Source: Nodularia sp. LEGE 06071 (lineage in GTDB: Bacteria; Cyanobacteriota; Cyanobacteriia; Cyanobacteriales; Nostocaceae). From it: a stretch of 64,000 nt of DNA. Position numbers and translations under genes: made by a program. Below are positions 17,999 through 26,621 of the stretch, one piece after another (position 1 is the first letter of the stretch; the number at the start of each line of letters is the position of its first letter). The notes beneath the pieces are model-generated. The model ran no database searches. It was given only the letters and a program-made list of their open reading frames with translations, and had not been told where the DNA came from. Location: assembly GCF_015207755.1 (NCBI RefSeq), contig NZ_JADEWH010000014.1, positions 62,001 through 126,000 of the forward strand, read 5' to 3'.

Positions 17999-20900
17999 AT
18001 GAGCATCTGGAATGACTATCTCCAATCACTCCGCAATGATTATGCCCAATGGTGGAATGCTTACACGCTGACGGATGTAGTGGGACAGCAGCGAGTTGAG
18101 CAGAAACAGTCGCCCCTAATGCTAAATTTTATGGTGGAGAGGGTATTGCCCACCAAAGAGGAACGGAGCGAAACCCAGGAGAAAACCGAGCGTTTAGATG
18201 TATTGGCCGGGTTGCGGAAATATGCTCAAGAACACGTCTTATTGGTAGGGCGGCCAGGTTCGGGGAAATCAACGGCGTTGGTGCGGTTGTTGTTGGAAGA
18301 AGCGGAGAAACCCCTCCCCCAACCCCTCCCCGAAACGGAGAGGGGAGTTAATTCTCCCCCTTCCCTCGCAGGGAAGGGGGTCGGGGGGTTAGGTAAAATT
18401 CCCGTGCTAGTAGAGTTGCGCTATTACCAAACCTCAGTGCTGGATTTAATTCGGGATTTCTTAAAGCGCCATCGCCTGTTGTTGGACACTGCAACCATAG
18501 AAAAACTGTTATTTAACGGGCAATTCCTCCTGTTGGTAGATGGTATCAACGAATTACCCTCAGAGAAAGCGCGACAAGATTTATATAAATTCCGGCAAGA
18601 CTACCAAAAAACCAAGCCGATGATATTCACCACGCGGGATTTAGGCGTGGGGGGCGATTTGGGCATTACCAAGAAGCTGGAAATGCAACCCCTGACACCA
18701 GAACAGATGCAGCAGTTTGTCCGCGCCTATTTGCCAGAACAGGGTGAGCAGATGTTGCAGAACTTAGGCGACAGGTTGCGTGAGTTTGGAGAAACGCCGT
18801 TGCTGCTGTGGATGCTGTGTTCATTGTTTCAAGCCACAGGAGACATCCCGCCTAACTTGGGTTTGGTGTTTCGTCAGTTTACCCAGCAATATGTATTTAG
18901 TGAGCAAAATGTCAATAAAAACCAAAGATTTAAAGGAGATGTACCAGATCCTCATGAATCACGAAAATTCTGGCAGGATTTGCTTCAAGAGTTAGCGTTT
19001 GTAATGGCTACTGAAACCGAAAAAGAAATTCAAGTCGCTATTAAAAAAGAAAAAGCAGAGAAAATTATAGAAAAATTCTTGCAGAGAAAAGGTTCTCCTG
19101 ATGCTTTCAGAACAGCACGTTTCTGGTTAGATGATTTACTCAAACATCACTTAATTCAAATTGCTGCAAATGACCAAATTGAATTTCACCACCAACTAAT
19201 TCAGGAATATTACACCGCCGAATGTTTGCTCAAGCAATTATCAAAACTCGATGATGGCTGCCTCCAGCGAGAGTATTTAAATTATTTAAAATGGACTGAA
19301 CCCCTGAAATTGATGCTGGAATTGCTTGATGATGGGGCGCAGGCGGTGCAAGTGGTGAACTTAGCCTTAGAGATAGATTTGCAGTTAGGGGCAAAGTTAG
19401 CAGGTGCAGTTAAGTCAGAATTGCAGCAGCAGACAGTTCATTTAATCGCTAGGTTAGAAATTCCTCAGCTATTCAAAACCCAGCTTTTAGGTTTAACAAA
19501 ATCTAAGCGAGCAATTTCTCATCTCAATCTATTACTAGAAGATGAAGACTCCGATGTGCGCTGGATGACAGCAGATGCCCTGGGAAAAATCAAACCAGAA
19601 GCGGCGATTCCTGGGCTGATTCAATTACTAGAAGATAAAGACTCCTATGTGCGTGGGAGGGCGGCAGATGCCCTGGGGAAAATCAAATCAGAAGCGGCGA
19701 TTCCTGGGCTGATTCAATTACTAGAAGATGAAGACTCCTATGTGCGTAGGAGGGCGGCAGAAGCTCTAGCAGAAATCAAATCAGAAGCGGCGATTCCTGC
19801 GCTAATTCAATTACTACAAGATGAAGACTCCTATGTGCGTGGGAGGGCGGCAGAAGTCCTGGGTGAAATGAAATCAGAGGCGGCGATTCCTGAGCTAATT
19901 CAATTATTAGAAGATCAAGAGTATCATGTAATTTCCACAGTTGTCAAAGCCTTGATTGGCATGAAATCAGAGACAGTAGTTTCTGGATTAATTAGTCTTC
20001 TCAAACATGAAAAACCTCATGTCCGTTCTAATGCTGTAAAAGCCCTGGTAGACATTAAATCAGAAGCGGCGATTCCTGGGCTAATTCAATTACTACAAGA
20101 TGAAGACTCCCATGTGCGTATGAGTGCGGCATATGCCCTGGGTGAAATGAAATCAGAAGTGGCGATTCCTGGGCTAATTCAATTACTACAAGATGAAGAC
20201 TATCGTGTAATTTCCACAGTTGTCAAAGCCTTGATTGGCATGAAATCAGAGACAGTAATTTCTGGATTAATTAATCTTCTCAAACATGAAAAACCTCATG
20301 TCCGTTCTAATGCTGTAAAAGCCCTGGTAGACATTAAATCAGAAGCGACAATTCCTGAGCTAATTCAATTATTAGAAGACCAAGAGTATCATGTAATTTA
20401 CACAGTTATAAAAGCCTTGATTGGCATGAAATCAGAGACAGTAGTCTCTGGATTAATTAGTCTTCTCAAACATGAAAAACCTCATGCCCGTTCTAATGCT
20501 GTAAAAGCTCTGGGTGAAATGAAATCAGAAGCAGCGATTCCTGAGCTAATTAAATTATTAAAAGATGAAGACTCCTCTGTGCGTAGGAGTGCGGCAGATG
20601 CCCTGGGAGAAATAAAATCAGAAGCGGCGATTCCTGGGCTAATTCAATTACTAGAAGATGAAGACTCCTCTGTGCGTAGGAGTGCGGTATATGCTCTAGG
20701 TAATCTGAAATCAGAGGCAGCAATTCCTGGCTTAATTAAATTACTAGAACATGAAGATCATGAAGTGAATTTAAATGCTGCAAATACCCTATCCGCAATT
20801 AGATCAGAGTCTGTAACTTCTGAAATTTTTAAACTTCTCCAACCTAGAATTGATGATGTGCGTACTTGGTCGCAAAGGGCTGGTTTACGTTCTTTGGTAG

Positions 20901-22840
20901 CAGATATTTTAGGAAAAATAGAATCTGAAGTTGGTATTATTACGCTGATGAATTTTCTTAAAGATCAAGCCTATTATGTGCGTAGAAGTGCAGCAGATGC
21001 ACTGGGTGAAATTCAATATAATGAGGCAATTTCCGGATTAATACAACTTCTTAAAGATGAATACTGTGATGTGCGTTATAGTGCTGCAAATGCTCTGATA
21101 AAAATAAACTTAGAGGAAGTAATTCCTTGGTTTATTGAACTTCTCCAAGATCAATGGTGTTTTGTCCGTAATCTTGTGGCAAATGCCCTGATTAAAGCTA
21201 AATCAGAACAGGCGATCCCTGGACTAATTCAAATTATCCAGAATGGAGAATCTGATTTGCGTTATGATGCAGCAAAAGCTCTGAGTGAAATTAAATCGGA
21301 TACAGCAATTACTAATCTGATTAATCTTCTTAAAGATGAAAAATCTCATGTGCGTTCTACTGCGGCAGAAGTCCTGGGTGAAATTAAATCAAATGCAGCA
21401 ATTCCTGGACTAATCGAAATATTTGATGTTTGTTATGAGGCGGCAGATGCTTTGTGTGAAATCAAATCAGATGCAGCAGTTCCTGGATTAATTAATCTTC
21501 TCAAACATAAAGAAATTCATGTACGTTCTACTGCGGCAAAAGTTCTGGGTGAAATTAAATCAGATGCAGCAATTCCTGGACTAATTGAACTTATTCAAAA
21601 TGCAGAATCTGATGTGTTTCATGAGGGAGTAAAAGCACTTGGTAAAATCCAACCAGAACTAGCGTTATCCCAACTTATAAAAATTATAAAAAATGAAGGA
21701 TTTTTTATCATAGATAGTAAATATATACTTACTTCTATAATTACAGAACTTGAAGAAATACAAAAAGACTGTCGATATTATAGCCCTATAAATCAAGCAA
21801 TCTCTGAAGCAACACCTCAACGAGTTAAAACTTCCCTAATGTATATTCTCCATCTTTCAGACCTGCACTTTGGCACACCTGACCAAGCCAAACTCTGGTC
21901 TAACCAACTAGCAACTGACTTGCAACAAGAACTCGATATTCCTCACCTTGATGCCCTCATTTTCTCCGGCGACATCGCCAACAAATCAACCCCAGCAGAA
22001 TACGAAGCAGCCCAACAATTTTTTGACGAACTCCGCCAAGATTTTGCCCTCCAACCTGAGCAAATTATCATCGTTCCCGGTAATCATGACCTCAACTGGT
22101 CACTAGCAAAACAAGCTTACCAATTAATTGACCGTGACGACTATGAGGGAGAATTGAAAGAAGGTGAATATATAGAAGAAAGTGCCAGCGTCATTCGTGT
22201 GCGAGACGAGGAAAAATATCAACAACGCTTTGAATACTTCAGCAACTTCTACCAAACCATCAAAAACCAACCCTATCCTCTAGACTATGACCAGCAATAC
22301 ACCCTAGACCATTTCCCCAACCAAAACCTGCTCATTCTAGGGTTAAACTCCGCTTGGCAATTGGATCATCATTACAAATTCCGTGCCAGCATTAATATTA
22401 ATACATTCACCAACGCCCTCACAAAAATTCGCCGCCAGCAAGAATATAAAGACTGCATCAAAATAGCAGTATGGCATCATCCCCTAGATAGCGCCTGGGA
22501 TGACCGCATCAAAGACCAAAGCTTTATGGAACAGTTAGCCGTCGCAGATGGTTTCCGCTTCTTCCTCCACGGACACGTCCACCAAGCACAACAAGGCGTT
22601 TATAAATACGACGAAAAACGAAAACTACATCGCATCTGCGCGGGAACATTCGGCGCACCTACCCACGAACTCACAACTGCCGAAGGTTGGCAATATAACC
22701 TACTGAAGTTGGAAAATAACACCCTCACCGTCCGCAGCCGCAAACGCAAGACAGAAAACGGCGCATGGGAAGCGGATAATGGTTGGCGACAAGGTAAGGG
22801 TAAAGGTTCGTTAGATTCTTATACAATTACATGGGAATAG
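17999..22840 (+). CDS. NACHT NTPase - HEAT repeats - metallophosphoesterase fusion
   Basis: 1613 residues in three parts. (1) A STAND-type NACHT module: Walker A GRPGSGKST at 84-92, Walker B LLLVDGINELP with D181, a TTRD sensor-like motif and the typical FHHQLIQEYYTAE end near 395. (2) From about 503 to 1245, PBS-lyase/HEAT-type repeats of 31 residues, each with a core like EAAIPGLIQLLEDEDSYV. (3) A C-terminal calcineurin-like phosphoesterase with every metal ligand: DLHFG (D1288, H1290), GDIAN (D1325), GNHD (N1362, H1363), WHHP (H1494) and GHVH (H1526, H1528). NACHT-repeat proteins are ATP-driven switches, often in antiphage immunity or programmed death. Here the enzyme could be the effector, cutting a nucleotide or nucleic acid. 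A palindromic repeat is inserted in frame at residues 104-132. The start ATG at 17999 lacks a strong Shine-Dalgarno. Confidence 0.88.
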   Translation: MSIWNDYLQSLRNDYAQWWNAYTLTDVVGQQRVEQKQSPLMLNFMVERVLPTKEERSETQEKTERLDVLAGLRKYAQEHVLLVGRPGSGKSTALVRLLLEEAEKPLPQPLPETERGVNSPPSLAGKGVGGLGKIPVLVELRYYQTSVLDLIRDFLKRHRLLLDTATIEKLLFNGQFLLLVDGINELPSEKARQDLYKFRQDYQKTKPMIFTTRDLGVGGDLGITKKLEMQPLTPEQMQQFVRAYLPEQGEQMLQNLGDRLREFGETPLLLWMLCSLFQATGDIPPNLGLVFRQFTQQYVFSEQNVNKNQRFKGDVPDPHESRKFWQDLLQELAFVMATETEKEIQVAIKKEKAEKIIEKFLQRKGSPDAFRTARFWLDDLLKHHLIQIAANDQIEFHHQLIQEYYTAECLLKQLSKLDDGCLQREYLNYLKWTEPLKLMLELLDDGAQAVQVVNLALEIDLQLGAKLAGAVKSELQQQTVHLIARLEIPQLFKTQLLGLTKSKRAISHLNLLLEDEDSDVRWMTADALGKIKPEAAIPGLIQLLEDKDSYVRGRAADALGKIKSEAAIPGLIQLLEDEDSYVRRRAAEALAEIKSEAAIPALIQLLQDEDSYVRGRAAEVLGEMKSEAAIPELIQLLEDQEYHVISTVVKALIGMKSETVVSGLISLLKHEKPHVRSNAVKALVDIKSEAAIPGLIQLLQDEDSHVRMSAAYALGEMKSEVAIPGLIQLLQDEDYRVISTVVKALIGMKSETVISGLINLLKHEKPHVRSNAVKALVDIKSEATIPELIQLLEDQEYHVIYTVIKALIGMKSETVVSGLISLLKHEKPHARSNAVKALGEMKSEAAIPELIKLLKDEDSSVRRSAADALGEIKSEAAIPGLIQLLEDEDSSVRRSAVYALGNLKSEAAIPGLIKLLEHEDHEVNLNAANTLSAIRSESVTSEIFKLLQPRIDDVRTWSQRAGLRSLVADILGKIESEVGIITLMNFLKDQAYYVRRSAADALGEIQYNEAISGLIQLLKDEYCDVRYSAANALIKINLEEVIPWFIELLQDQWCFVRNLVANALIKAKSEQAIPGLIQIIQNGESDLRYDAAKALSEIKSDTAITNLINLLKDEKSHVRSTAAEVLGEIKSNAAIPGLIEIFDVCYEAADALCEIKSDAAVPGLINLLKHKEIHVRSTAAKVLGEIKSDAAIPGLIELIQNAESDVFHEGVKALGKIQPELALSQLIKIIKNEGFFIIDSKYILTSIITELEEIQKDCRYYSPINQAISEATPQRVKTSLMYILHLSDLHFGTPDQAKLWSNQLATDLQQELDIPHLDALIFSGDIANKSTPAEYEAAQQFFDELRQDFALQPEQIIIVPGNHDLNWSLAKQAYQLIDRDDYEGELKEGEYIEESASVIRVRDEEKYQQRFEYFSNFYQTIKNQPYPLDYDQQYTLDHFPNQNLLILGLNSAWQLDHHYKFRASININTFTNALTKIRRQQEYKDCIKIAVWHHPLDSAWDDRIKDQSFMEQLAVADGFRFFLHGHVHQAQQGVYKYDEKRKLHRICAGTFGAPTHELTTAEGWQYNLLKLENNTLTVRSRKRKTENGAWEADNGWRQGKGKGSLDSYTITWE
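18308..18394 (+). repeat. Palindromic repeat inserted in frame in the NACHT domain
   Basis: 87 bp, equal to 29 codons, built from nested inverted repeats: CCCCTCCC...GAGAGGGG, then CCCCCTTCCC...GGGAAGGGGG, with outer arms AACCCCTCCCC and GGGGGGTTAGGT. It encodes the low-complexity segment KPLPQPLPETERGV...SLAGKGVGGLG between Walker A and the next beta strand (KIPVLVEL). Such segments are common as dispersed, usually intergenic, cyanobacterial repeats. Here the length keeps the frame open. Confidence 0.85.
19540..20760 (+). repeat. 93-bp DNA repeats encoding HEAT units
   Basis: The HEAT-coding DNA repeats with a period of 93 bp and near-identical copies. The block around TGTAATTTCCACAGTTGTC starts at 19927 and 20206, with a close copy at 20392; the distances are exactly 279 and 186 bp, three and two periods. 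Copies later in the gene (after about 20760) are much more diverged. Confidence 0.9.
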
Positions 22841-22911
22841 AAAATTTGGTTAACCGTGAAGAAATTATTCATTTTGCTTTAGATTTGATATTACCAGGAG
22901 AATCAAGTTAA
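22831..22911 (+). CDS. Possible 26-residue ORF bridging the NACHT gene and tlyA
   Basis: ATG at 22831 overlaps the last codons of the NACHT gene in another frame. The ORF encodes a 26-residue acidic peptide beginning MGIENLVNREEI and ends with TAA at 22909-22911, immediately before the TTG start of tlyA. It could couple translation or be the remnant of a lost gene; chance is equally possible. No Shine-Dalgarno is seen. Confidence 0.25.
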   Translation: MGIENLVNREEIIHFALDLILPGESS

Positions 22912-23730
22912 TTGGTGAAGCAGCGACTCGATACTTTATTAGTAGAATTAAATTTATGCACTTCTCGCGCCTTAGCACAGCGCTTAATTCAAGCGGGAGA
23001 GGTGACTGTCAATCAGCAGGTGGTGGATAAAGCGGGGACAGAAGTTGATATTGCGGCTCAAATTAAGGTGAAAGTGCGATCGCGCTTTGTGTCTCGCGGA
23101 GGTGAGAAACTGATAAAGGCTTTGGATGCTTTCCCGATCACCACAACCGGACGCATTTGTTTAGATGGGGGAATTTCTACAGGCGGTTTTACTGATTGCT
23201 TGCTACAAGCGGGAGCAAAACAAGTTTACGGTATTGATGTGGGTTATGGACAAGTTGACTGGGGTTTAAGAAATGATCCACGGGTGATTTTAAGAGAACG
23301 TACCAATTTACGGAATCTCACACCCGAAGATTTGTATAGTGAAGGTGACGAGATACCTGATTTGGCGGTGGTGGATGTATCGTTTATTTCCTTAACTAAG
23401 ATTTTGCCGGCTTTGTGGCGATTAACCAAAACTCCCAGGGATGCAGTCTTGCTAGTTAAGCCACAGTTTGAAGTGGGAAAATCCCGTGTCGGCAAAAAAG
23501 GCGTTGTTCGCGATCCTCATGACCAAGCTGATGCTATTTTCCAAGTTTTGCAAGTGGCTTGTCAATTAGGATGGAAATACAAGGGTTTAACTTGGTCGCC
23601 GATTACTGGCCCGGCTGGGAATATTGAGTATCTTCTATGGCTAGGAATGGAAAGTGACTCACCACCGCCTGATTTAGATGCGATTAAGCAAATGACGCAA
23701 TCTGCAATTGCTAATTTACGAGCCAGTTAA
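22912..23730 (+). CDS. tlyA: TlyA family rRNA 2'-O-methyltransferase (hemolysin A-like)
   Basis: 272 residues. An N-terminal S4 RNA-binding domain (KQRLDTLLVELNLCTSRALAQRLIQAGEVTVN) is followed by an FtsJ/RrmJ-like Rossmann methyltransferase: SRGGEKLIKAL, LDGGISTGGFTDCLLQAGA as the SAM motif, VDVSFISLTKILP and LLVKPQFEVGK, with the K-D-K-type catalytic residues. TlyA enzymes methylate ribosomal RNA; the name hemolysin is historical. TTG at 22912 is chosen because AGGAG stands 11 nt upstream; GTG at 22915 would remove only one residue. The 3' end overlaps the convergent cp12 gene by 4 bp. Confidence 0.9.
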   Translation: MVKQRLDTLLVELNLCTSRALAQRLIQAGEVTVNQQVVDKAGTEVDIAAQIKVKVRSRFVSRGGEKLIKALDAFPITTTGRICLDGGISTGGFTDCLLQAGAKQVYGIDVGYGQVDWGLRNDPRVILRERTNLRNLTPEDLYSEGDEIPDLAVVDVSFISLTKILPALWRLTKTPRDAVLLVKPQFEVGKSRVGKKGVVRDPHDQADAIFQVLQVACQLGWKYKGLTWSPITGPAGNIEYLLWLGMESDSPPPDLDAIKQMTQSAIANLRAS

Positions 23731-23996
23731 ACGTCATAGATTAAGCATTCTATGGCTTCTGGATGTGACTCACAGTAAGTTTCCAAAGCAGTTTTACGGT
23801 GTTTTGCTTGCTGCTGGTGAGCTTTTTCAGCTTGTAATTCTTCGACGATATCCCAAGCTACAGCACAGTTAGCTGAATTGTCTCCGTCTACGTTGCAGGT
23901 TTCACGAGCTTCCACAATAGATTCTAGGATAGCTTCATCAATGGTTGTAGTCCCGGAGTTAACAGCAGATTGGACGGCTTCTAGGGTTTTTGTCAT
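23727..23996 (-). CDS. cp12: CP12, redox switch of the Calvin cycle
   Basis: 89 residues from the ATG at 23996; the frame stays open for 31 codons upstream, but only this start gives a CP12-like N-terminus. CP12 ties glyceraldehyde-3-phosphate dehydrogenase and phosphoribulokinase into an inactive complex in the dark. Both redox Cys pairs are present: ETCNVDGDNSANC and YCESHPEAIEC. The signature AWDIVEELQAEKAHQ and the C-terminal IYDV that inserts in GAPDH are also present. The N-terminal part is somewhat longer than the 75-residue standard form. It converges with tlyA, sharing 4 bp. Confidence 0.93.
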   Translation of the reverse strand: MTKTLEAVQSAVNSGTTTIDEAILESIVEARETCNVDGDNSANCAVAWDIVEELQAEKAHQQQAKHRKTALETYCESHPEAIECLIYDV

Positions 23997-24271
23997 GATA
24001 TTTTCACCTGTGTTGAGTGAGATGAACTTTGACTGTGAGCTTCTGATTTCCTCAAAAGCTGATACTTCTAGTGTAGATAGGCTGATCAAAAGCGTCTGGT
24101 AGTGAACACCGACAAATGAAGCTACAAAATCAGAAAAATCAAATTTCAGGCTGAGTTTTTGCCTTGATTTTTATTTCGATCATTTTCTCAATTTTGCATC
24201 TAAATTTGGTAATTTAGACCTGTTGTCATCAAAATTTGATGGAAAATCATTTAACCAATATTTTCGATTGA

Positions 24272-25639
24272 TTATTGATACTTTGCGCCTAATTCCTGTT
24301 GCAAGCGATACAGAATTGTTTTGTGGTCAACCTGAGCTAAAATCTCTTGAATGACTGTACTAGCTCCCAATTGTCCCCAAGTACAACCTTTTTCTAAATA
24401 TACTTGGGCGGCTTTCCCGACTGTGTATGCACCATAACCTGCAATCCCAGATTGCGCGATCGCAGTCCCAGCGTAAGCAGTGATATTCAGCGGATTTTCA
24501 CCACTGGCGATCGCCGCCGTACTTTTACCTAAACCCAGCATCACACTACTACCTATTTCTCCTAACAACAAACCACCAGAACTAAAGAAAATCGTCTTTA
24601 AAATTTTGCTGGCTTCATAGCTAGTCATCGGTAAACCATATAACCGGGCTAGAGAACGAATCAAAGCTAAATCGGCGATCGTACCACAGATCACATCTAA
24701 AACAGGTACAGGATTTAATCCTACTGCCAAGGCTTTGTATTTAGTAAATTTCCAAATAATCTCTTCAGCTTCTTTGTCGCGGAAGTCCATAGTCTTTTGC
24801 GCGATCGCCTCTTCCGCATCCCGTGCTTGAATCAGTGCATTTAAAGCTAGAAGCGATCGCCCTTCCCGATTCAGAATATTTAAAATTGTTTGCTGAAGTT
24901 CCTCAACCTGGGGCTGTGGTGTCTCCCATTCATAGCTAACGCGACCATCAGGCCACTCCACCCGGACTTCCATCGGTGCTGGTTCCGCCGCCACCATGAC
25001 AATTTCATCAGGTAATAAAGGCTGGGCTTGGGGATGTCCAGCACCTAGTTGTTGCAAATTATCATAAATCGCCGAACGGTCTGTTTCTGGGTATAAATCG
25101 ATTTTGTTAAATACTAAAATCAGTGGCTTTTGGGCTTGTCGTAATTCCAGCAAGGCTCGATACTCAGTCCGAGTGATATCACCTGAAACCACAAACAAAA
25201 TTAAATCAGCCTGACGCGTCACTTCTCGCGCCATTTTTGCCCGTGTCTCCCCCTCAATTTCATCCAATCCAGGGGTATCAATTAACTCTACTAATACTTT
25301 ACCTCCTGGTTGCCAACGCACAGAACGCGGCCATTGAGTGACACCGTTCAGGGGGCCAGTTTGGAGAATTTTCTCTCCCAGCAAAGCATTTAATACTGCT
25401 GATTTTCCCCGACTCACCAAACCAAAAGCCGCAATTCTAATTACATTGGAGTCTAGTTTGTTGAGTGTCGAGTTCAACGCGTCTAATTCCGGTTTCAGCA
25501 AGCCGACCAATTCTGAGTTTGAGGAAAACTTTCCTGACTTGCGGAGATATCCATACCAAGACAGCGCTTGTCTGAGACTAGCACGGGCGCGGTTTAAGTG
25601 AGTTTCTTGGAGATTACGCACGAAGTTAGATTGATTCAA
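24272..25639 (-). CDS. Dynamin/Era-like GTPase with DUF697 domain
   Basis: 455 residues. The GTPase domain has G1 GLVSRGKS at 73-80, G3 DTPGLDE near 118 and G4 NKIDLYP near 183. The C-terminal half fits DUF697: the helical lead-in RDKEAEEIIWKFTKYKALAVGLNPVPVLDVICG, then a hydrophobic hairpin (FFSSGGLLLGEIGSSVMLGLG) and a Gly/Ala-rich AYAGTAIAQSGIAGYGAYTVGKAAQVYLEKG. This combination is widespread in cyanobacteria and probably acts at a membrane; the cellular role is not established. ATG 25639 is the only suitable start. Confidence 0.85.
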   Translation of the reverse strand: MNQSNFVRNLQETHLNRARASLRQALSWYGYLRKSGKFSSNSELVGLLKPELDALNSTLNKLDSNVIRIAAFGLVSRGKSAVLNALLGEKILQTGPLNGVTQWPRSVRWQPGGKVLVELIDTPGLDEIEGETRAKMAREVTRQADLILFVVSGDITRTEYRALLELRQAQKPLILVFNKIDLYPETDRSAIYDNLQQLGAGHPQAQPLLPDEIVMVAAEPAPMEVRVEWPDGRVSYEWETPQPQVEELQQTILNILNREGRSLLALNALIQARDAEEAIAQKTMDFRDKEAEEIIWKFTKYKALAVGLNPVPVLDVICGTIADLALIRSLARLYGLPMTSYEASKILKTIFFSSGGLLLGEIGSSVMLGLGKSTAAIASGENPLNITAYAGTAIAQSGIAGYGAYTVGKAAQVYLEKGCTWGQLGASTVIQEILAQVDHKTILYRLQQELGAKYQ

Positions 25640-26621
25640 GGTTGAACAAACAACAGGCTACATCTCCATTGTGAACTAATTTCCCGGCTTTTAAAGTTAC
25701 ATCAGTTTTCGTGCTTCTGGAATCCATTGGGCTATTAGCCCGGAGTTACGGTAGAATCGACCTTTGCTACAGGATTTTCTCTGAATATTGCCTTTAGCGA
25801 TCGCCTGTACCGCATTTGGGGTTGAAATCACCAAGGCGAAAACTTCAACCAGCTAAAAAATTTTAGATCATCACGCAGATATGTGAATTTTCGCTGAAAT
25901 ATTCACTTCTCAAACTCCACTTTCAAAGCTTTAAATGAGAAGATTTTGTTTCCCATGAAAATTCACTATCTGACTAAAATACTTACCCATTATTTGTCAG
26001 AAAGTCCCATAAGTAGATGGGTATGGAAAAACCAAATTATATTACGACTCGTAAACACCCATGAAACCCTTACCAATGATCAATGATTTACCCTGCTTGC
26101 CCTGAGCGTAAGCCGAAGGGAGCGTAGCCGAAGGGCTAAGGACAAATGACGACCCCCACCAGTTAACTTTATTTACGCCCACATTAATTATATTTTTATT
26201 GCAAATTGTAACAACTTCGTGATATGCTTGCAATAAAGTAATAAACAACATTGTAATTGTTCAGTAGTAATCAGGTTCGGGTAATGTCACAGGTAACTAT
26301 CTCTTCGGTAGCCTTGAATAGTGGGGATTTTCCACCTTAAAGTGCCGCCTGAGCCTTGCAGTAATCAGAAGTATTTCAGCTAGTCTTGCCGGAAACCAAG
26401 TAAACTATAATTCAGTTTTGGAGCTATTCGCATCCAACTACTTTAGTCTGTGGATTTGGTTTTTAATAGTTGTGTGAGCTATTTACCTACTAAGCGTTCC
26501 GCATACTGTATTACTCTGCAAACCAGTATGCTTTATTACCTCAATCTTATTGACAGGTCGGCTATTTGGAGTGTGCCAAATCGCTGCCTATTTTATCTGA
26601 ATAAAGACGCTAGGAGGAAAC
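25640..26621. other. Long intergenic region / 5' leader of the sulP operon
   Basis: 982 bp without a supported protein gene. 25640-26040 shows nothing clear. 26100-26140 has a short repeated motif (GCCGAAGGGAGCGTAGCCGAAGGG). 26270-26410 is less A+T-rich and can form several hairpins (separate entry). An ORF at 26450-26659 is open but has no coding look and overlaps the transporter start. Confidence 0.6.
26285..26400 (+). ncRNA. Candidate structured leader RNA upstream of sulP
   Basis: Pairable elements stand in order: CAGGT (26290-26294) with GCCTG (26347-26351) as a closing stem; inside it CTATC (26297-26301) with GGTAG (26307-26311); then GTGG (26321-26324) with CCAC (26332-26335). After the closing stem CTTG and CAAG enclose CCGGAAAC. 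This three-way-junction look resembles a riboswitch or cis-RNA about 220 bp before the transporter start. I could not match it to a known riboswitch class. Confidence 0.3.

Noticed and set aside
26042-26251. Minus-strand ORF of 69 aa
   Set aside because: Contains the translation of a short dispersed repeat (GCCGAAGGGAGCGTAGCC) and lacks coding character.
26285-26400. Cobalamin, TPP, ZTP, SAM or ydaO-type riboswitch in the sulP leader
   Set aside because: Isolated matches such as CCGCCTG were seen, but none of the full conserved cores could be aligned; kept only as an unclassified candidate.
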